Source: Vanilla planifolia
Lineage: Eukaryota; Streptophyta; Magnoliopsida; Asparagales; Orchidaceae
DNA length: 64,000 bases
Direction: 5' to 3'
Assembly: GCA_023846275.1 (NCBI GenBank)
Contig: CM043875.1
Coordinates: forward strand, 9,543,958-9,607,957
Shown: piece by piece, positions 48,120 through 60,757 of the stretch
Layout of the letters: every line of letters begins with the position of its first letter
How positions within the stretch are numbered: position 1 is the stretch's first letter
Made by a program: the position numbers and the translations under genes
The notes under the pieces: model-generated
Databases searched by the model: none
Told to the model about the DNA's origin: nothing
What the model saw: the letters and a program-made list of their open reading frames with translations, nothing else

Positions 48120-48690
48120 AAATTCAATAAGAGGACATAATCATGATCTAGATGGGTCTGGTTCCCCCTTTTAAACAAATGAAAATTAGAACATTCATAG
48201 TTATTTGTTGGAGTTTTTCTCCTACTAATACAGTGAAATTAAATGAACATAGACACTTTAAGAAGGAAAGATCTATTTGAGAGGTATCAGTTGAGACCAT
48301 GAAGGCAATGTAATTCATGCTTTATTTTACCTAATTATAATTGTTTGACTATAGAGGAATCATTGAAAGTTATCAAAAAAGGCTTGGAATGACTAATAAT
48401 AGCAAATATATTTTAGTTGAGCTTAACTACATTACATTAATTAAAATAATTTAATTTAAAATTACATTAAAAAATGATTAATACTATATAATTAATTAAG
48501 ATGAAAGTTGCATCACTCTTTATGAAATGGAAATTCATATATAAGGAGAGAAACAAAGTAGATAGAAGCCTTACTAAAATAGCTAAAGAACTAAAGAATG
48601 CATGGAAAATGCTTTTATAAACTAGTGAATTAAGATGGCCATAGTGTTCCATTTCAATGAAAGTCTTTTATAAACATGTAAAAAGCTTGC
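48120..48690 (+). pseudogene. LINE C C-terminal RNase H-like domain (broken)
   Basis: VKLNEHRHFKK (about 48230) stands where 'KLNxDGASxGNPG' should be, so the first catalytic Asp is lost. YNCLTIEESLKVIKKGLE (48335-48390) matches 'TNNxAELxAxxxGLxxxxxLG', and FIYKERNKVDRSLTKIAKEL (48535-48595) matches 'HIxREGNxxADxLAxxAxxL'. The minus-strand frame at 48467-48652 is a shadow. Confidence 0.7.
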
Positions 48691-51600
48691 TTGTCTAATT
48701 TTTTTTCATCGTACAAGGTACAAACTTTGATCTCTCAAGGGGAATATCAAAATGATTCTTAAATTCAAGGATAGTAAAACTATGACTATATTAACATGCA
48801 AAATAAAATTTTCCATTGTACTAGATGACATTTCAAGCTCTTACCTCCCATACTGGATCACTTATCAATTTGGATTGATACGATGAAGATCATTTATGGA
48901 TGTAGGGGATTTCCTGAGCAATGCTCACAAATGCGACACTTCAAACTCATACGAAGCAAGGCTAACATTGTTTATATTTTCTTAAGTCATATAGAGAGGT
49001 TTGCTTCACTTCAAATATTAGACTTATTCAATTTCCTATAAGAAGCATGAAAATAGTTTTTTTTAATTTGTACTCTTCACTTTTTCTCAAAGAATGTCAT
49101 CTGCTGGATACTGTTCATCAGATAGCATCCTTTGATTAGGTCGATGGTCATTTCTCTAATATATGTAATTATTACTGCTCATTTTTGTGCTTTATTATTA
49201 TTATATGAAATGTTACATTACTAGAATTGTACAAATACATCAACACAAAATGGATTTGGCACAATGGTTTTGTTATGTTTGTATACATTCCAAATTACCT
49301 GATTATTATGATTAATAAACACATGCATTATGAATCAGCTAGGGGATATAAGAAAACAAAGTCACATACAATTAAATTGGGTAATACAAGGTGATTTATC
49401 ATGGTCTAAAACAACAATTTTTAGAAGTACCTTGGGAGTTTACTTGTTTGGAAAGTTTTTTTTGAAACCAATTATTTATTTTAGAAAGAGTTTATACAGA
49501 TAAATTCAATGATAGTTGTTTGTCATTTTTGGAGGACAAATGAATTTGTGAAAAATTTCTAAAAGAAAGAATTTATTAATTATTTTAATGAAGAGAATTA
49601 AGGGATTAAAACTTAATTAATCTTTTTAATTAAGAGCTTAAGGAAAACTACCTAAGCTATATAACACTACAAGAATTGAAAAGAATATCCCTTTAGTTTG
49701 TACCTGCATAGGAGAAATGAAATTAGTGAGAGCTTGAAAGATGAAAAGAAAAGAATGAAAGATAATTGATGAAAGGGAAAGATGCTCAAGGAGAGGAAGG
49801 CTTTGGAAAGAAAAACTCAAAGAAGAGTTGCTAAATCAAAAAGAAAGCAAGACATTGCCCTTAATAAGTTTTCCCATTTGATTTGGATTTAGTTACATTT
49901 TTTAATATTATTAAAAACATTTCTAGAGAACCTTTATAAGTAAAAGCATTTATAGAGAACCTTAAATTTGTAAATCCTTATGGTTTTGATAAACTAGAGG
50001 AATTTCCACATTTTTGAATGCTTAGAAATGATGTTTTATTGGAAAAAGCCCTTAAGAATGATGTATGATTGAAAAGTGTAAGAGATTTAAGCATATTAAG
50101 AACGGGGGATAAATTAATATTTTAAGTTCATATATTATACTTTGTAATGCAATGAAGTAAATGAAACTTTAACAATGTATAGTGAATGATGGACACACCT
50201 TTATCAATTTTCCTAAGATATTATAAGAATTGTAAAACGATACCTATGTTATGCCATGTTAAACTTGATAATAGCAATTAAACATATATAAAGGTTATAT
50301 ATGATTTTTTTGATGGTTCAGCTTAACCTCAAGCCTACATTCAGCCTTAAGCAACATGTTTAGGCATCACTAAATGAAATCACTCTATTTCCATAGTTAG
50401 GTGGAGAAACTTGAGTACAAATTATAGTTCTTTTGGTATCAACTACAACATAAAATCCTTTCTACACTCTATAGTTGGGAGCTCAAATAAGACACTTCAC
50501 ACTCCCAAAGAAGGCCATGAAAATAAAATAATACAAGAGTCAAATACGATGCACAAACTCACTCAAAAATATGATCTAAATAAATAATTAAATTTACACA
50601 ATTTAATGATTATAAAGTCAGAGTTATCACTTAAAAGATGAGCTTGTAATGTAAGTGATGAATGATGTTAGCTTGTATTGCTTTCCTTCTTTCTCTTAAT
50701 AAAGTGGTTCTACAATGAGTTGCTAGCATGTATGCCTCAAAGTGATCACAAGGGCATATAACGAGTTACTATAATAAGTGCTCAAATTGTCTTTCTAATG
50801 ATTAATAATTGATCTCTCAACTTATCATTTGTCATTATCCTTTAGTTTTTTATTTTTAGAGGAGCTTATATCATGACCCTCTCAAGGAAACAACAATAAT
50901 TATTTAATGATTAATTTTATATTTAAGGTATGTCCAAACTAGCTATTATTTGATTTTCATTTTTGTTCATACTATACAATAAGTGAATTATATCATATGA
51001 TGCTCAAATAATGAACTAATTGTATTTTCTTTCAAAATGTTAATATATTTTATGAAGTTCTTAGGTTTTTATCATATGTCATGTGCTAGTGTCCTTAATT
51101 AATTATATTGCATGATAAAAATTACTATACTATACAAATATTTTGGGATAATGCTGGTGTAAAACTTAGTTTGGATATTATATATATTATATAAATCATG
51201 TTATATGATATACTCATTAGTACAATTTGGTAATATTTCCATTATTTAATATTTTAAAGCATTCTAGTTATATTTCCTTTGGACCAATTATATTAAATAA
51301 TAAATAAAAAAATACAAAATTTTTGGATTCTTACATTATAGTGATCACATACTCTAAAAAATTAGTTTAGCACTTATTTTGCAACTCATGTGAATAGATG
51401 GCATAGTTCAATCATACAATTATACTATTAGATTGAGTAGAGCACCAATGATAAACCTGGATCAAATAGTTGGATATCTTGATCATATACTCATACTAAG
51501 CTAATGATACTATACAAAGCAAGTTTTCATGTGATGGCAATTTTAAGGTTTATTTTACAAACAAAATTTCATTATCCTTAACTCATCATTTCTTATAAAC

Positions 51601-53459
51601 TCATACACTTATATCCATAAAGAGAATTTAGTTAAATTTAAGAAATAAAAATTTATGATATTAAAGGTTTGGCTATTAAAGTAATTTATCTTAAGTGATA
51701 TGAAAGTGATGTCATGAGTGCAATGCAAACTATTGAGTATTGAAGGTAACTTTGTTTCAATCCTTACATATGCCTTAGGAAATATAAGACCTTGGATTCT
51801 TATAGGACACATAATGCCATCTGCTTCTTAAAATGTATTGTTGGATGACACCTTCCTTCATTTCTTTTAAGTATCTTGACTTATTGAACAAGAATTCATT
51901 CATCCAAATTATGATCAATGAACTACTTTTGTCTACCTAGCTTTAGAATAACTTGTAAGATACTAAATAGACATGTTATATTATAAATAAAGTACTTAAA
52001 ATAGTTATCATCAAGCTAATGTATTGCTTTTATGGCCCATGGGGCTCAATAATCTGCTCTATCTAGATAATGACAAGCTTTTAAGTGATGAAATAAAATA
52101 TAAAGTATAAGGTAGCTCTCTTATAACTCATTAATATTTTGTTAATTAATAACTAGACAATAAGAGTTTAACTTTTCTAAGAACATGAATGCCAAGCTTA
52201 TGATAATAAAATAAATGAAAACAAAATCAAAGTCATACAAAAAAAACATTTATATGTCAAGCCTACTTAACATATAGTTTACCTCCTTTAACATCAACAA
52301 AGTGGGACTTAACTACATGTGAGGACACAAAACCTTAGGAAGGGATGTGATAGTGAGGAAATCATCCAAAGCATGGCCTTCTAGCCATATAAACAAAATA
52401 AAATATTATAATTAATTAAATTTTGCAACTATAGAACTATGTCAAACCATCCATATCATATTAAGTACAAAACTAAGTTTACACAAAAAAAAGTATGCAC
52501 AAAATTAAATACTATCTACTCTAAAGGTAATGGATGCATTACTTATGACAAACACTAGCGAGATTTTAAAAGCTCCATAGATAAACCATATAAGAAAACA
52601 AAATCTAAGAGTATAACATATAAAAACAATGTGTGAATGATCTCATAATAATGTAATGCCAAATACTCATATACCAAGAAAATAAATCAAATGTGATACA
52701 ATCACCCATGCATGTGGCACGACCAAGTAAAATGTAAGAACAATTTTTTATCTATATTTCCCAATATTTCTTATGTTTATAGGGCTTAGTTTTCTTTTGT
52801 TTATTATCCTTTGGACCCACAAATAACTAAATCTATGTATCAATGACCTCTTGTTAGAGTCCATCCAAAATGGTATGACCTCTAGACTTTGATTTATTAT
52901 CATTTATTAAATATGGCCTTCAAACATCTATCTTATCATCTTACACAAAGCACTAGTGACATATATGTATGATGAGATCATGGAGCTTACAAGGTAGCCT
53001 TCTGGCTTATACCCAACAAAATAAGATGAGGTTAATATCTAAAGAAATCTACTTTTATTATTCAATCTTGTTTTTATTTTTATTTTTTTTGAATGTTAAT
53101 TATTTCCATTTTTGTACTTTAGGTATTTTAGTCTTTTAAATAATATTATGTAAGGTATAAAATATGTCAACCATGTATGACATACAAAATTTTCAAGCTA
53201 ATCATCATGTATAATATCCATAATGCATAATTAAAGTAATATTAAAAACATTCTAATTTATAAATAAATTAATAATTAATTTAATAATATCTTTACACAA
53301 TAGTTACTAGGTTATCTACTTGAATCAAAGATGGAAACTCTTTGATGACTCTTTTCCTCCTTAAGGATCCTTATCATGCCATACATGCATAATAATTATT
53401 ATCCAATCCCTATTAACATATAATTATTAGCTATTTTAATTTATTTAAAACCTTAAAAT
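48691..53459. other. Long unassigned AT-rich region
   Basis: I found no domain-like peptide in either strand; the short frames at 49638-49820 and 51609-51812 (minus) show no recognisable motif. A patch with tatgat/atcata words lies at about 50940-51500. Two similar phrases, ggccttctagccatataaac (about 52375) and agccttctggcttataccca (about 52995), each before acaaaata, may be parts of decayed gypsy-type LTRs in minus orientation. No boundaries could be set. Confidence 0.35.
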
Positions 53460-53807
53460 TCTCTTATACCATACCATGCATCATGCTTGTACAATTTGTT
53501 GATCATATAATATGATCAATCATGTTTCCTTGATTGTCTAATATGATCAATATTTTGCCCTAATAGACCATATGATTCAACCTATGATCCTTCTATTGTC
53601 TAAGGCTTATATAATATGGTCATGGACATGTATTGTACAATTACAATCATTCTTTTACTCAAAAAATTTGACCCAAAAACCTAACCATACCTATATGATA
53701 TACCATATCGCATAATATGATTCACACTTCCTTTCCACTTATAAGCTATATAGCTCATCATATAGTTTGACCTATATTATCATATTAAATGTCCAATAAT
53801 TACTTAT
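53460..53807. repeat. Patch of ATCATA/TATGAT palindromes left of element B
   Basis: It includes gatcatataatatgatc at 53501-53517, a perfect 8-bp inverted repeat around one base, and several tatgatcaat words. It lies outside the proposed LTR start, so the motif is not confined to element B. Confidence 0.5.
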
Positions 53808-55735
53808 TGAACACTTGAGGATTATGATCACAAAAACTAAGCTATTGATTACTAATAAAAAGTAGAAGTGTTTGCATGTAGATGTTAGTTATTATATACA
53901 ATAGATGATTGAGAAGGATCAGGTTTTATGCATCTAGATTTGAAAGAATATTTAAGTCTTGAGCTTAAGCTTTTGTCTCAACCTACACATCATGGAATCA
54001 TAGTCATAGCACTTAGTGGAGTGGCTACTCATTAAGGGTTCACTTTCAAGAAAATTAGTTGGCTTGATCTATTAATCCATCACTTTGTATTTATATGAAT
54101 CTTAGGAATCATTACATGTATCATCTTGATAAATCATGTTTTCTAGTTATTAAAGTTCTATATAACTACCTTTGTTTATTATTAATAATAGTTTAAGTTA
54201 TTTTAAAGTTAATTCAACTATTAAAGTATTAAAGTTAATTTTAAAATAACTTATTTTTTTATTGTCTAATAATTGTACAATACCATATCCAATATCATAC
54301 TTGTATAATTTGCACTCAAGCTTAAAGCTATAAATAAAGTTTGAGTATGTCATTGAATTGCATATGTAAATGGGTTCATCATACAAATGTGATTCCCTTC
54401 TAAACTTAGGATTTGAAGAGCAAATTTGATTGTATAAGGTATAAGTCTTATATTTGTAGGTCCATTCCATGAGAGTCAAGTATCCATTAGTATCATATGT
54501 GTATCAAGTTTCCTTCTTATAAGTACTCAATTCATTTCCTCTCAAAGTCTATGATACATATAAGCTTAATCTTAACTAGGCATGTATAATTAATATATCA
54601 TATAGGTGTGACCCTATCATGACACTATTGCTTGACTGAATGCATATGATCACCATGCTTTATCTTTTATGCTTATAATGACTACCTCATGTAGTATAAA
54701 GTAAGGCATCATATCTGTATGATCCATTTCGTATCACAAATAACTAAAAATTACTTATGAATTGATAGTATTACAATGCTATGATATTTATATCACATGA
54801 ATATGATGATTCATTTTTTGAGCCTAAATATTATTAGTTTACCATAACATATGATGGCGATCCTAATATTGCACTTTTATAATCCATTTTGATGAAAGAC
54901 TTAGAACAAACCTAATAAAAGTTATCATACTTCTATGATAAATTTATCATATGTATACAATTATTTATTTGAAGTAAGCATAACCAAGTATTACATGATC
55001 ATACAATAATTCATACTTATACGATCACATCATATAACATTTTCTCAAGAGCTCAACTCTTGATTAAAATGTATATCATATGTAATGATCTACTATCAAA
55101 TTTGTATGATCTAATTAAATTTTGAAAATGAATTATATTACATCTGTATAATCTATGTGATCATTTAGATCTAGCATTATATAATATAAATAAATTTCTT
55201 ATACTTGTACTCTAAGTCAATCAATCATTTTGTACTTATCATAGTGTCAGATCATTGGGCTCTGTGTCAATTTCTTATCATTTTGATATGATGTATGCAA
55301 TGTACGAATACATTATGTTATCAAAACCTATAATAGTTAGTTGATTCATCTCATGAATGTCAATATAGTTGTTGGAGTTTCTTCATTTACATTTAATTCC
55401 TAAATCATTAGAAATATTTTAAGAGGCAAATTACATGAATATGAGTGATGCCAAAATCTATAGAAAAATCATTCTATTGTCACATTTATTTCACTCTTAG
55501 CTTGTTTTTCAATGTACTTTGCACTGCATCAAGCACTATCCTATTTTGAAATACATTTTACACCATTTAGTTATTATGCCATAAAGATTCTAGAAATGAA
55601 TGATACAATCTTTATCAATTTTATTGTGTTGAAAGTGTAATAATAATTGTGAAACTATTGTATCTATTTCTTTTACAAGGTGTAGATCTACCAACTTTAT
55701 TTAAACAAAAGTACTTTTTTTCAATCATGATCCTT
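53808..55735 (+). repeat. Left LTR of element B (3'-truncated)
   Basis: It begins TGAACACTTGAGG, aligned with TGTACCCTTGAGG at 60758. Shared landmarks run along its length: aagctattgatta, ggagtggctac, gaatcattacatg, ccctatcatgaca and caaggtgtag/gaaggtgtac followed by ctaccaactttat/g. Similarity stops at about 55735, some 400 bp short of the end of the right LTR. The motif atcatatctgtatgat lies at 54708-54723. The minus-strand frame at 54198-54479 is in this LTR and is chance. Confidence 0.75.
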
Positions 55736-56929
55736 TTTTATAAAGATAGTTTAATTACATGACTAATTGATATTACATTACATTAAGATTAATTCTATCT
55801 CTCCATTGGAATTATGCTTTGCAAATTGCTTGTGCTTGTTTGATCAATAATTGATTATTGTAATAATAGACTTTCATTGGGAATGCTTGCTTATGTGGCA
55901 TATTTGTCCAAGCACACCTTGACCACGTCTACAAAATTTGAAATTGATGAAACATAATAGGTTTCTTATTTTCATATCAAATTGGTTCAATGTTTTATGT
56001 GATTTGAGTTGTATTAAGATATTGCAATTTATGTGGTGAAGTCAATCATATAGGTTAGAGTTGTTATAATTATTTTGTTTTGGCTTTAGAATCCACCTTA
56101 AGAATTGATGTTTGTCTATGCTTGTCGTATTTGATATTAGGCAATGTCATCTAGTTATGAAGAGTCTAAAATATTAGTAATATTGACATCTCTTAGTCAT
56201 ACTTGCTAGTGGAAAGGTTGTATTCTCTAGTGTACTACAATGTTGGCATAATGGGAATAGTAGCAATAAGTGCCAAAATTACTAGTGTAATGTTCCAAGT
56301 AAAATATATCCTAATGTTGCGAAGCTCCATTAAGTAGATAGTTTAATGTCCTTGGTTGAAGAAGAGGATGGAGTTGTAGTATCAGTATGATCACCACACA
56401 AGTTTGATTGAAAGGAAAGTACTTTATGTATGAAAAGACGCCTTTAAATTTTTTAATATGAAATTTAATCGCACCTTGTGGTATATGGCTGAACAACATT
56501 ATATTATCTTCAATAACTTAAGTGGTAGATCCACAATATTTAGACAAACTAGTAGGAGGAATGAAGTATCTATATTGTGACTTTCTCAATAAATTGGAAT
56601 CAAGATATGTCATCTAACTACTTACTTTGAGATTATTTAGGTGCTAGAATAATAATATGAGAAAAGTTAGGACATACTCTTTATTGAAATAAGAAAGAGA
56701 GAAAGAAGATAAAGAAGAAGGAATAGAAAGGGATAATGAAAACTAGCTGTATTGGTTCTCATTCAAGTCATTAAAACAAAGGTATTCAATTTATATCATG
56801 TTCAAATGTTTCATTGTCTAAATCTTGTTATGTTTTGTTTAACTAATTTGAAGAATTAACATGTGATCATATGAATCTAATTAAGATTTAAGCTAATTTG
56901 AAAAAAAATTTCTAAACAAAAAGGTTGTA
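55736..56929. other. Block without counterpart, between the left LTR and gag of element B
   Basis: In element A the LTR end, primer-binding site and Gag N-terminus follow here; none is seen. The sequence resembles no other part of the window that I could find. It may be an insertion with associated deletion. The minus-strand frame at 56311-56499 has no recognisable motif. Confidence 0.4.
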
Positions 56930-57640
56930 GTCATGTTCTTTTAAAAAAAATCAATGCAATTCACTTAAGGACAAAAATGAATCACTTTGGAAGGAAGCAA
57001 AAAAGTTAGATTTTTCTTCCTTGAATTCCTTAGAAATAAATAAAGCAAATGTGAAAAATTTTTAAAAGTGAACAACTTTTTGGGACATGCATTAAAATCT
57101 AAGAATTCATAGTTGAGAAAAGAAAATTTAGATGCGGAAGAAAAACTAAGAAAATGTGCTATGATTGAAAATAAATTAAATGATTTGAAAGCTAAGTTTG
57201 TTTGTGTATCTTCACATGATTTTGTTTCTTTTGATTATTGTTATTCACATTTTCCTCATCATGCCATGTTACATAATATTGTGAAAAGCATATTGCCAAT
57301 GTGTAAGCCCATTTCATCATACAACCTATATTCAATGATAGTTATATATTAAAAAATATTATGTTTCTATTTGCCTAAATCTCATTTCTATGCTCCATGC
57401 AAAGTTTTATGTAACTACTTTTATTGGCTTGGACATGTTTCTTATGATTTTTCAATTAAGAAGTTATTAATTTAAATTGAAATCAATAAGAATTTATTTC
57501 TAGAGGAACTTATGTGAGAAATACATCTAGAAAGACATATTAATTACATACTACTATTCTTGAACCAAAAATGGTTTGGGTTCTTGAATGCAAAGCTTAG
57601 GTAGTTCTCTCTATAAAAGGAATCTATGGAGATAAGCCTT
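56930..57640 (+). pseudogene. Element B gag, C-terminal half with decayed zinc knuckle
   Basis: LKDKNESLWKEAKKLDF, and the open frame at 57113-57352 with AEEKLRKCAMIENKLNDLKA, form the Lys/Glu-rich coiled-coil part of SIRE/Maximus-type Gag and align with element A at 21370-21450. The knuckle follows at about 57410-57460 as CNYFYWLGHVSYDF: the first Cys and the His are kept, the second and third Cys are Phe. The tail KMVWVLECKA is recognisable near 57570-57600. Capsid assembly and RNA binding by this copy would be lost. Confidence 0.75.
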
Positions 57641-58690
57641 AGCTTGTGAGTTGGTCTTGTGGCTCAATTATTCCTTATATTAATATTAATCATAATAATT
57701 GTGATTGAATAACTTAAATATAGTATTACTAGCTAAATCATGAATTTACCCACATATCTTAAATATTGAATGGGAAGAAATGCATTTTATTGGATTACGT
57801 TAGGGAAGATGAGAAAGTATGGACCAAAGTTCTTTTATTTGGCTGAATGAACAGCTAGAATAGTATGGTCATACATATGGAGGATCAACAATTTAGATGA
57901 ACTATTACATCCACGATTTATTGAATTTTGGAGATGAGAATGATTTCATGAGAAATATTGAGAGCCATAATAGATCTAATAGGTATGATCTTACATCATG
58001 TAGTGCATCTCATGGTTTATTTAGATTATGTGAATTTAGATATTAGTGAGGCTTCATACAAATACGATTTGTTTCAATTCAAATTAGCCAATAGGATCTC
58101 ATCACTAAAAGATCATCTACTAATTTTTCATGTGGTTGTATAAATCATACACATATGATTAGGTTATTATACTTAAATGATAACTACTCCTATATAGCCC
58201 TAGTTGTAATGTATGGTTCAATATAAGAGTAGTATGAATTAGATAAGAAGATGTATTATTATAAAAGGATAAGTAAAATTACACTATCATGATAATACAA
58301 TAGTTATTACTTATACAGATAAAGAGAGTTGTTTTAGTTGAACATGTTTGATCATTTAATTGACTTTGTACAATGATCATACTAGCTAATTGCTTTGAAG
58401 GTGAGTTTTGGATCATCTTGCATTATTTGCTCTTTATATAATATGAATTTCATATACATATTTAGGATTATCAAGTAAGGTAAGTTACCTAAAAATATTA
58501 TCTAAGCATGAAATTAAACGTCAATAAGTGAAAGATGTTTTTGTGGTGAGCTCTTGCATAATTGGCTTAAGGGATATTTCTATTGAATCAAGAACCAAAT
58601 TTTTTTAGTTGATTAATATTACCTTCATGGTTTTTTTTATATTCATTATCAAGATTTCACTCTTTCATGTTTCAAGTAATCTTTGTTAGA
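57641..58690. other. Spacer in place of pol, element B
   Basis: About 1 kb between gag and the second ORF with no protease, integrase or RT peptide. From about 57860 to 58470 it is rich in catacatatg, tatgatctta and gatcatac words, like the spacer of element A. The frame at 57958-58143 shows no motif. Confidence 0.5.
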
Positions 58691-59682
58691 CCAAAATATC
58701 CTTAAGTATAAATTAAAATCTAAACAATGTTTATTCTCATAAAAGTGTATTACTAGTACTAGTAACATGACAAAGAAACCTAGGACTAAGAACTTACCAC
58801 CCAAAAAGTTGCAGCCCTTTGCTAACTATGTTCTATACGAATAATTATTTTGATCAAGAGTTTACATGGATGAGTTTGATTAGGTAAAAGAATGTTGGAT
58901 CAATATCCTAAAACCACTTAATGTTGGGTCAGAGTTTAAAAAAAAAGTGAACCAATCTTCTTTTATTTTATCAAGAAAGTATTGGAGAATTCCTTGCAAC
59001 TAATGCATCCAATCAGCAACACCATGATCAAATACTTCTATAAAAATCTTAAAATGTTACAAGACTTTAGAGTAGATCATATTTTTCTAGGACCCCTTTT
59101 GAGAACATGAGGAGGATCTCAATTATTTCTTCAAAAGTTCTACATCTAGTCTTATTATATGGCTAATTAAAGGTAAATAAGTTGTTCTATAACCTAACTA
59201 AAAGTAGTTATGCATAGAAGGTCAAGTTCTTAACTTTATGGGCTTACCTAGTTCAACATTTTCTAAGAAGTCTAATCATGCCAAAGGGTGATGATAGATA
59301 GTACAAGAGCATGACTATATTTTACCACTTATTATTACCTAAAAAAGGAATCTGTTAGCATAATTGAGACAATATTTAGGATTATGAATAAAATTCTTGT
59401 AGTTAGAAACCCAAAATATAAGAAAAATTCTAACTTTTTCTATGCTCACCTAATTACATAAGTTTAGAGGATTTGGACTACAATCCTAGTTGTAAAAGAA
59501 TCAAATATGAAAGGTATTGAGTACTTTCTACAAATGCATTTTAAATAGGTACTACATTTCATGAAGATGAGAATCAACTAGTTATTGAAGTACACTAAAA
59601 ATAATAAACCTTTATAAATGCAACTCCTTAACTTAAACCTCATCAACCATCTACATCCTCTATTAAAATTTCTAATGGCATT

Positions 59683-59884
59683 GCATCATATGAAATGCTA
59701 ATTTCTAGGTTAGACTCTTTTCGGTCTCATGTAGATGCTGATATCATGGAAATGAAGGGAAAATTCTTTGTCAAGGAGTGTGAAGTGCATAGATGAGTAG
59801 ATTTTCTCTCTTATGTAATTATAGATTTGCTTAAAAATTTTGAAAATTTCTATAAGATAGAGTAAAAAACAATCACTCAAATTA
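59683..59884. repeat. 202-bp tandem duplication, copy 1
   Basis: The unit begins gcatcatatgaaatgctaat and runs to the start of the second copy. I compared the two copies base by base and found no mismatch over 200 bp. It covers the C-terminal part of the second ORF. The minus-strand frame at 59912-60127 is a shadow. Confidence 0.95.
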
Positions 59885-60084
59885 GCATCATATGAAATGC
59901 TAATTTCTAGGTTAGACTCTTTTCGGTCTCATGTAGATGCTGATATCATGGAAATGAAGGGAAAATTCTTTGTCAAGGAGTGTGAAGTGCATAGATGAGT
60001 AGATTTTCTCTCTTATGTAATTATAGATTTGCTTAAAAATTTTGAAAATTTCTATAAGATAGAGTAAAAAACAATCACTCAAAT
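59885..60084. repeat. 202-bp tandem duplication, copy 2
   Basis: Identical to 59683-59882. The match ends at ctcaaat, after which the second copy continues with unique sequence (gttctataat). Confidence 0.95.
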
Positions 60085-60089
60085 GTTCT

Positions 60090-60743
60090 ATAATACATTT
60101 TAGATAAATTGTCACTACTTGATACATTTGTTTTAACTACTTTATTATGTTTTAACCTATATAAAGTGGTTTGACTTACAATGTAACATTATAGTCCTTA
60201 TGATACATTTTATGGATATTTACCTTGCTATCCTATGAAGAGGCAGGCAAATAGGGAATGCAAAATTTGTCCTGATATGACAAAAAGTGGGAGAAAATTT
60301 TAAATGTTATCATTTAGAATTCAAAGGGGTGACTAATTGTAATCTAGGTGTTACAGTAACTAGATGAGGAATACTTATTGTATTTATGTTTCTAGCTTTA
60401 GTTTATTGTCTTTTTTTTGTTGTTTATTGACTACAAAAATGTTGAGGTAGTGTTGTTTTGAAATTGCTTAATTCCTTTTTTCTTTTCTAATGAAGTGAAT
60501 GATAGTAATGACATTCCATGTTGTTATGTGGATATGAAGTTATTATTATTTATATTGTTCTAGTTAATTTCATTGATGTAAAATTTTCTTTCAATTTATG
60601 TTTGATGAACTTGTCATGTTATCAATTCTAATAAATAGTTCATAGTATAAAATCTATTTTCCAACTTTTACGATTCCTTTAGTTTATTATTATAAAGTTT
60701 TTTATTATCATATTCTTCTTTTAGCATTAGTTTTATATTCATC
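60090..60743. other. 3' untranslated part of element B
   Basis: No coding signal. By position it is the region between the second ORF and the polypurine tract; the corresponding stretch of element A is 24420-25148. A shared gaattcatattctaataaat/caattctaataaat word supports this. Confidence 0.5.
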
Positions 60744-60755
60744 AAGGAAGAGATT
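60744..60755 (+). other. Polypurine tract of element B
   Basis: AAGGAAGAGATT lies two bases before the right LTR start TGTACCC and differs at one base from that of element A. Confidence 0.7.
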
Positions 60756-60757
60756 AT

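Larger units (their letters stand above)
43540..48690 (+). mobile_element. LINE C: nearly full-length plant L1-like LINE relic
   Basis: ORF1 (DUF4283 and zinc knuckle) is followed in order by endonuclease, linker, RT, zf-RVT and RNase H, about 5.1 kb in all, which is close to the usual length. Every domain is recognisable but broken by stops and frameshifts. Unlike LINE B the endonuclease N-terminal half is present. No poly-A tail or target duplication was found near 48.7 kb. LINE B and LINE C belong to the same broad clade but their DNA is too diverged to align easily by eye. Confidence 0.85.
58760..60090 (+). pseudogene. Element B second ORF, PF20167-like (broken)
   Basis: Readable peptides LQLMHPISNTMIKYF, FRVDHIFLG, then SIIETIFRIMNKILVV and KYKKNSNFFYAHLIT align in order with element A (LQLRHxFNSMMIKYS, FRVARSYLL, NILETIFRLMTKNLLV, NYKKKINLSFGHLIT). 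That both elements keep this protein and lack pol makes it part of the element's own plan. Function is unknown. The C-terminal part, SRLDSFRSHVDADIMEMKGK, a probable short coiled coil, is present twice because of the 202-bp duplication. Confidence 0.6.

Noticed and set aside
54198-54479. 93-codon minus-strand open frame
   Set aside because: It is within the left LTR of element B and is not open in the right LTR copy.
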